Of a stretch of 10,642 bases of DNA, positions 7,323 through 10,642 are shown piece after piece. The stretch is from Phycisphaerales bacterium (GTDB lineage Bacteria; Planctomycetota; Phycisphaerae; Phycisphaerales; SM1A02). The notes under the pieces are model-generated. The model did not search any database. It was not told the origin of the DNA and saw only the letters and a program-made list of their open reading frames with translations. Location: contig JAKVBR010000006.1 in assembly GCA_022447165.1 (NCBI GenBank), forward strand, positions 1-10,642, in the 5' to 3' direction. A program made the translations under genes and the position numbers. The number at the start of each line of letters is the position of its first letter. Position 1 is the stretch's first letter.

Positions 7323-8316
7323 TATCTTGCTCCGAAAATGCAGCATCAAACGCAGCACCGCTTGGTGGGATGACATCAACACTTCGTAAGTGTTCGAGTG
7401 ATTCAATCGCACCTTGCCGTCTGTCCATGCCTTCATCTTCCCATTCAACTGAGAGCGGTCCATCATATCCAAGCTTATTTAATGCACGAATGATGTCATC
7501 AAAATCAACATCACCGCGACCAACTGAGCGGAATTCCCAGCCCCTCTTGGGATGACCAAATGGAAGATGCGAACCGAGAACCCCACGAGAGCCATCAAGT
7601 CGCACAGTGACATCCTTTGCATGCACATGAAAGATGTATTCATCAAAAGTTTCTAAAAACAGTGATGGGTCAATCCCTTGCCACACAAGGTGACTTGGGT
7701 CGAAGTTAAACCCGAATGCAGGGTGGTAATCCACTGCTTCTAATGCACGCTTTGCGCTTTCAATGTCATATGCTATTTCAGCAGGATGTACTTCAAGCGC
7801 AAACTTGACTTCATTCTTTTCAAACTCATCTAAAATTGGAATCCATCGTGTTTTGAAGTCTTCATAGCCCGCATCGACTGTCTCTTGTGATGTTGGGGGG
7901 AAAAAGTAAAACTTTCCCCAAATAGATGAGCCAGTAAATCCATTAACAACCGGCACGCCAAATGATGCTGCAGCTCTTGCTGTTTGCTTCATTTCTTCTG
8001 CCGCTCTCTGGCGAACACCTTCAGGATCGCCATCGCCCCAAACATGCTCTGGAATGATTGATTGATGACGGTCATCAATCTCATCACAAACAGCTTGCCC
8101 AACAAGGTGGTTACTGATTGCAAAACATTCCAAACCGTGCGTCTTCAGTTGTTCCCATTTTTGCTTGAGAGCATTTCCAGAAGCATGCACATCAAAGTGA
8201 TCTCCCCAGCATGCAAGTTCTAGCCCGTCATAACCGCAGGACGCAGCAAACTCAGCCATCTCATCAAGTGGTAGATCTGCCCATTGTCCTGTGAAAATCG
8301 TAATTGGTCTTGTCAT
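7315..8316 (-). CDS. Sugar phosphate isomerase/epimerase-type TIM-barrel enzyme
   Basis: A 333-residue xylose-isomerase-like (AP-endonuclease-2 superfamily) TIM barrel, cytoplasmic by absence of a signal. The barrel runs from ITIFTGQWADLPLDEM to about residue 310. Probable metal ligands on successive strands are E175 (FALEVHP), D206 (NFDPSHLVW), H232 (FHVHAKD) and E291 (SVEWED); GLEL (31-34), HLVGQ (70-74) and the RGWEFRSVGRGDVD stretch (258-271) are typical of this group. The family contains isomerases, epimerases, dehydratases and keto-sugar-processing enzymes, so the reaction is not fixed. A purine-rich GAGAGGGA lies 2 nt before the ATG. It starts 15 nt after the DUF1080 stop and overlaps the next oxidoreductase by 8 nt, a frequent partnership. 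Likely substrate: the keto- or deoxy-sugar product of the DUF1080 enzyme (inference). Confidence 0.9.
   Translation of the reverse strand: MTRPITIFTGQWADLPLDEMAEFAASCGYDGLELACWGDHFDVHASGNALKQKWEQLKTHGLECFAISNHLVGQAVCDEIDDRHQSIIPEHVWGDGDPEGVRQRAAEEMKQTARAAASFGVPVVNGFTGSSIWGKFYFFPPTSQETVDAGYEDFKTRWIPILDEFEKNEVKFALEVHPAEIAYDIESAKRALEAVDYHPAFGFNFDPSHLVWQGIDPSLFLETFDEYIFHVHAKDVTVRLDGSRGVLGSHLPFGHPKRGWEFRSVGRGDVDFDDIIRALNKLGYDGPLSVEWEDEGMDRRQGAIESLEHLRSVDVIPPSGAAFDAAFSEQDSE
7330..7333 (-). promoter_or_regulatory. Ribosome binding site for the GTG start at 7322
   Basis: On the minus strand GGAG is followed by CAAGATA and then GTG. It lies inside the last codons of the TIM-barrel gene, whose stop (TAA, 7317-7315) overlaps the new start region. 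Confidence 0.6.
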
Positions 8317-8331
8317 GTTCCCTCTCTTCGA

Positions 8332-8964
8332 TCAATCGAGTGGTGTGATGACAATGTTGCGATAGGAAACGACATCACCATGATCTTGCAAAGCGATGTG
8401 TCCTGTCTTGGCCATTCCATATAGAGGCATGTCCTTAAACTTACTCTCAGCGACTCGCCGCTTCCAGTCGTCAGACCATAGTTCGTACTCAAGTAGTTTT
8501 GTTCCATTGAGCCAATGCTCTACATGTGCCCCGTCGACAACGAGTTTCACATGGTTCCATTCGCCTGCTGGCTTTGTGACATCTTTGATTGGTGCATGCA
8601 GGGCGTAGTTTGATCCAGCACTTGTTTTTGGATTCAGACCATTAGCATGTGCGACATTATCAAGTACCTGCATTTCAGGACCGCCTAGCCAAACATAGTC
8701 GTGGTCTTCAGACACACGAAAGAATATACCGCTGTTTCCGCCAGGAGCGACTTTCCAGTCGAGTTCTAAAATGAAGTCGTCATACTGTTCATGTGTAATG
8801 ATGTCACCCCCACCTTTTGTATGAGTCAATACGCCATCTTCCCATTGCCAACCCGCAGGCAACGAATCTTTCTTATAACCTCGCCACTCAGGATGAACAG
8901 TCTTACGAGGACCACATGCAGAACAAAATGAGACAAACAATAGTAAAACGATGATTTTATGCAT
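8332..8964 (-). CDS. DUF1080 lipoprotein (3-keto-glycoside hydrolase/lyase family)
   Basis: DUF1080 (PF06439) proteins have a concanavalin-like beta-sandwich; characterised members cut 3-keto-glycosides. The product is 210 residues: a lipoprotein signal MHKIIVLLLFVSFCSAC (lipid on C17 or C14) and one domain. Motifs are DDFILELDWKVAPGGNSGIF (62-81), FRV (82-84), GPEMQVLDN (95-103), HAPIKDVTKPAGEWNHVK (123-140), WLNG (151-154) and the closing GHIALQDHGDVVSYRNI (188-204). The frame stays open for 97 more codons upstream, but those show no family similarity and would bury the signal peptide, so ATG 8964 is chosen; its Shine-Dalgarno is weak. It is the first gene of the five-gene operon, facing a large divergent regulatory region. 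Likely place: outer-membrane or periplasmic face. Confidence 0.9.
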   Translation of the reverse strand: MHKIIVLLLFVSFCSACGPRKTVHPEWRGYKKDSLPAGWQWEDGVLTHTKGGGDIITHEQYDDFILELDWKVAPGGNSGIFFRVSEDHDYVWLGGPEMQVLDNVAHANGLNPKTSAGSNYALHAPIKDVTKPAGEWNHVKLVVDGAHVEHWLNGTKLLEYELWSDDWKRRVAESKFKDMPLYGMAKTGHIALQDHGDVVSYRNIVITPLD

Positions 8965-9064
8965 ATGAGAAGGGTACCATGAACTTAACGACAGGTGCAT
9001 TGCTGATAGCTTCAAATCAAGTTTGCCTAGTTTAACGCAAGAAATTGTTGATTTTGCAGAAAAA

Positions 9065-9082
9065 GTCAAGTTAATGCTTGAC
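9065..9082. promoter_or_regulatory. Dyad GTCAAG-N6-CTTGAC, candidate operator
   Basis: Perfect 6-bp arms with spacer TTAATG, symmetrical as for a dimeric DNA-binding regulator. Each arm overlaps a -35-like hexamer, one for each direction. Assignment as an operator is inference. Confidence 0.35.
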
Positions 9083-9096
9083 ATAACCGCCTCATT

Positions 9097-9111
9097 CATG
9101 CATTCTGCATG
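9097..9111. promoter_or_regulatory. Dyad CATGCA-TTC-TGCATG
   Basis: Perfect 6-bp arms around a 3-nt spacer, 14 bp after the previous dyad and where a -10 box for the TTGACA at 9078 would lie. It could be a second operator; six-base arms can also occur by chance. Confidence 0.28.
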
Positions 9112-9207
9112 TGTGGCAAAGGAATTTGCTACAAAAGAGAGTGGAGATAGAGATACACTCAAACAATTTAGCTCTTTCTCAGGACAGTTCTGTGCTATTG
9201 CATTGAG

Positions 9208-9280
9208 CTCCCTTACAAGGTTGGTAAGCACCTCATTGCTTACCGAGGTTAGCATGGTGTCGACAGCCTGCTAACGGGAG
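9208..9280 (+). ncRNA. Possible three-way-junction RNA leader of the PEP-CTERM-like gene
   Basis: In the + strand RNA three helices fit without conflict. P1 is CTCCC (9208-9212) with GGGAG (9276-9280). P2 is TTGGTAAGC (9221-9229) with GCTTACCGA (9238-9246), with one G-U pair and an 8-nt loop. P3 is GTTAGCA (9248-9254) with TGCTAAC (9269-9275), continued inward by the palindrome TGTCGACA (9258-9265), so 12 of 14 positions pair across 28 nt. It resembles riboswitch architecture but no known class motif was recognised. It could also be protein-binding DNA dyads. Confidence 0.3.
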
Positions 9281-9297
9281 GAACAACGTTTTTTAAT

Positions 9298-9323
9298 TAG
9301 ATTGATATGTCGAAATCAATCTA
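9298..9323 (+). promoter_or_regulatory. 5' UTR hairpin before the PEP-CTERM-like gene
   Basis: TAGATTGAT and ATCAATCTA form a perfect 9-bp stem around ATGTCGAA. It ends 10 nt before the ribosome site AAGAGGA (9334-9340), which stays free, so it may stabilise the mRNA or be an operator rather than block translation. Confidence 0.5.
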
Positions 9324-9347
9324 GAGAAGAGATAAGAGGAAATTATT

Positions 9348-9902
9348 ATGAAAAAGCTATTAGCTTTAATTTCAGCGGCAGCACTTACAAGTGTTGCAAC
9401 AGCAGATGTCACAATTGACCTAGCGGGTATTTACTCGATGAACGGTGCAGGTGACGCTGAGAATACTGTACTTTCATTAGATGTTGGTGCAGGTATGAAT
9501 GTCATTGGTATTTCATACTCTGATGTAAGTGGCATGGGCATTGATGCAGATGGTGCTGACGGCGGTCCATCATGGGGTAATGAAATGAGAACACTCGTCA
9601 CTAACTCTGCTAGTGAAGGTGTTAACTGGGGTTACTTCCCAGCTGAAGGTAGTGGTTCTGCTGGTGGTCCTTGGAGTGCTGACGATGCTTCATATGATCT
9701 TGTTGCTTTAGAACTCGATTTCGTTACTGGTGACGATGGTCTTGTATTCGTAGAGTTTTATGAAGGTTACAACGATCATGCTGGTGCAGACGCTATGTAC
9801 ACAAGTGGTACACTCACTATTCATACTGCTGCAATCCCAGCACCAGGTGCAATTGCACTTCTTGGTGTAGCAGGACTTGCAACACGTCGTCGTCGAAAAT
9901 AA
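9348..9902 (+). CDS. Secreted protein with PEP-CTERM-like (PAPG type) sorting tail
   Basis: The 184-residue product has a clear Sec signal (MKKLLALISAAALTSVATA, cleavage before D20). The middle is acidic and rich in Gly, Asp, Ser and aromatic residues without lysine or cysteine, probably a small beta-sandwich; no enzymatic motif is seen. The tail starts with PAPG (164-167), then a hydrophobic helix and TRRRRK, matching the PEP-CTERM sorting-signal plan in its planctomycete variant, recognised by exosortase and leading to cell-surface or matrix display. No exosortase gene is in the window. AAGAGGA (9334-9340) lies 7 nt before ATG. Of 26 glycines, 22 use GGT, 3 GGC, 1 GGA and none GGG, a bias suggesting strong expression. 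It is probably monocistronic, between a structured leader and a strong hairpin. Function unknown. Confidence 0.85.
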   Translation: MKKLLALISAAALTSVATADVTIDLAGIYSMNGAGDAENTVLSLDVGAGMNVIGISYSDVSGMGIDADGADGGPSWGNEMRTLVTNSASEGVNWGYFPAEGSGSAGGPWSADDASYDLVALELDFVTGDDGLVFVEFYEGYNDHAGADAMYTSGTLTIHTAAIPAPGAIALLGVAGLATRRRRK

Positions 9903-9940
9903 TTCGACTCGACTAGTAAGTTTTACAGCTTTGTAAACAA

Positions 9941-9970
9941 ACAACGCCTTAGCTTCGGCTAAGGCGTTGT
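9941..9970. terminator. UUCG-capped bidirectional terminator
   Basis: ACAACGCCTTAGC pairs perfectly with GCTAAGGCGTTGT (13 bp) around TTCG closed by C-G, the very stable UUCG tetraloop on the + strand. The + strand tail is only CTATTT; on the - strand the stem is followed by TTGTTT. It directly abuts the stop codon of the convergent ASPIC/UnbV gene (9971-9973) and lies 38 nt after the PEP-CTERM-like stop, so it probably serves both. Confidence 0.82.
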
Positions 9971-10642
9971 CTATTTGATTTTACCTATTCTGTGAAGAGT
10001 GTTCGGCGACACATCAAGCAATGTTGACTTTGAGCGATCCGTCCAATGCACAGTTGCTTTGACTCCCTCAGAATGAGAGCCAAGCCCAAAATGAGGGTGC
10101 GGACTGTTTGAAGAAGCGTAACCACTACTACTCTGAATGGACTTGTAATACACTTCACCAGACTTAAGTGTTAACTGAATTGTTGCTCCAATCGCAGGCG
10201 CACCATGCTCGTCTCTAACATCAAACGCAATCCAATTGTTTAATTGACCTGAATCACCTGTGTTGAGTAATACATTGGTTGGCGCATCTTTATTCACAAC
10301 AATCACATCGAGTTGCCCATCACGATTGATATCGCCTACTGACGCACCGTGGGCTGAATACAATAACGGCTTAACAGTTCCACCAAGGGGCTCAACGAGA
10401 TTAAACCTTGTCCCAGTATTTTGAAACAACAAATTTGGTTCTGCTAACCAATCATCTGTGAATTGATCTGCTTGCCAACGCACTCTTCCAGTTGCTTCGT
10501 ACAAATCAAGAAGGGAGTCATTGTTAAAATCAGCAAACAATACAGCCCACCCCGTGAGCGTTCGGGTATCTGCTGCGAGTCCTAGTCGAGCTGTTGAATC
10601 GCTAAGTACACCATTGTGGTTGACAAACAACGAATCCGTCTC
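9971..10642 (-). CDS. CRTAC1-type FG-GAP/ASPIC-UnbV protein, C-terminal part (5' end outside the window)
   Basis: The frame is open to the right edge and gives 223 residues; whole family members usually have 500-1100 residues, so the signal peptide and most propeller repeats are missing. Two FG-GAP/VCBS calcium-loop repeats are visible: FADFNNDSLLDLY (36-48) and VGDINRDGQLDVIVVNK (102-118). The ASPIC/UnbV domain follows (about 136-219), with NWIAFDVRD, AIGATIQLTLKSGEVYYKSI, GYASSNSPHPHFGLG and VHWTDRS. Such proteins are secreted, with a beta-propeller for binding or cell-surface interaction; biochemical roles are poorly known. The TTG at 10630 is not a start, because the residues before it (ETDS) continue the repeat. 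The gene is convergent with the PEP-CTERM-like gene and ends at the shared hairpin. Confidence 0.92.
   Translation of the reverse strand, partial: ETDSLFVNHNGVLSDSTARLGLAADTRTLTGWAVLFADFNNDSLLDLYEATGRVRWQADQFTDDWLAEPNLLFQNTGTRFNLVEPLGGTVKPLLYSAHGASVGDINRDGQLDVIVVNKDAPTNVLLNTGDSGQLNNWIAFDVRDEHGAPAIGATIQLTLKSGEVYYKSIQSSSGYASSNSPHPHFGLGSHSEGVKATVHWTDRSKSTLLDVSPNTLHRIGKIK

Larger units (their letters stand above)
8965..9347. other. Divergent intergenic region without a convincing gene
   Basis: The 383 bp separate the start of the minus-strand sugar operon from the start of the PEP-CTERM-like gene and must hold the promoters of both. It contains TTGACA on the + strand (9078-9083) and TTGACT on the - strand (complement of 9064-9069), which are the two halves of one dyad. 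No good -10 box is seen at the proper distance for either. Several inverted repeats follow, listed separately. Short open frames on both strands look like chance. Confidence 0.7.

Noticed and set aside
9078..9106. Sigma-70 promoter TTGACA with CATTCT as -10 at 17 bp
   Set aside because: The -10 matches only 3 of 6 positions, so it was not listed as a promoter.
9181..9200. Sigma-54 promoter (GG-N10-GC), considered because some PEP-CTERM genes are PrsR/sigma-54 controlled
   Set aside because: Only the GG and TGC cores fit; the flanking consensus TGGCAC is missing. The GG and GC in the P2 hairpin are spaced 13, not 10.
8965..9255. 97-codon N-terminal extension of the DUF1080 gene
   Set aside because: It would bury an evident lipoprotein signal peptide and shows no family similarity; it would also cover the only space for a promoter.
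9023..9274. 83-residue open frame on the + strand in the intergenic region
   Set aside because: TTG start, no ribosome site, no recognisable motif, and its stop lies inside the P3 inverted repeat. More likely non-coding leader.
1..10642. CRISPR array, tRNA, rRNA, insertion sequence or phage genes
   Set aside because: No repeated spacer pattern, cloverleaf, transposase motif or terminal repeat was seen on either strand by eye.

Overview
The window looks like a chromosomal stretch from a planctomycete, most likely a marine member of the Phycisphaerae. This is an inference from gene content, not a database match. The clues are a small secreted protein with a PEP-CTERM-like tail of the PAPG...RRRRK type, a CRTAC1-type FG-GAP/ASPIC-UnbV protein, a DUF1080 lipoprotein, a ThuA-like lipoprotein, two Gfo/Idh/MocA oxidoreductases (one with a twin-arginine signal), and moderate-to-low GC by eye. 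No tRNA, rRNA, CRISPR array, transposase or phage gene was seen.

Region 1 (1-4153, + strand) begins inside an adenine deaminase gene. It continues through a very short protein that reads like an MFS transporter with its middle removed, an ATP-grasp enzyme, an FGE/SUMF1-like lipoprotein without the catalytic cysteines, and a Tat-exported Gfo/Idh/MocA oxidoreductase. The first four genes overlap or almost touch, so they are probably co-transcribed. A perfect 14-bp inverted repeat (4176-4203) closes this block and also the convergent block that follows.

Region 2 (8964-4220, - strand) is a tight five-gene operon, read in this order: DUF1080 lipoprotein, TIM-barrel sugar isomerase/epimerase, cytoplasmic Gfo/Idh/MocA oxidoreductase, ThuA-like lipoprotein, and a nucleoside:H+ symporter-family MFS transporter. 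Together with the convergent Tat oxidoreductase, this is the toolkit of the 3-keto-glycoside route. In that route a sugar is oxidised at C3, the glycosidic bond is cut by a DUF1080 enzyme, and the keto-sugar is imported, isomerised and reduced. The same families (DUF1080, TIM barrel, two Gfo/Idh/MocA) occur together in the Bacteroides BT2156-BT2159 operon. The substrate cannot be read from sequence.

Region 3 (8965-9347) is a 383-bp divergent intergenic region. It holds several dyads and a possible three-way-junction RNA leader in front of the PEP-CTERM-like gene (9348-9902, +). That gene has strongly biased glycine codons, suggesting high expression. A UUCG-capped hairpin (9941-9970) separates it from the convergent ASPIC/UnbV gene (- strand), whose N-terminal part lies beyond the right edge.
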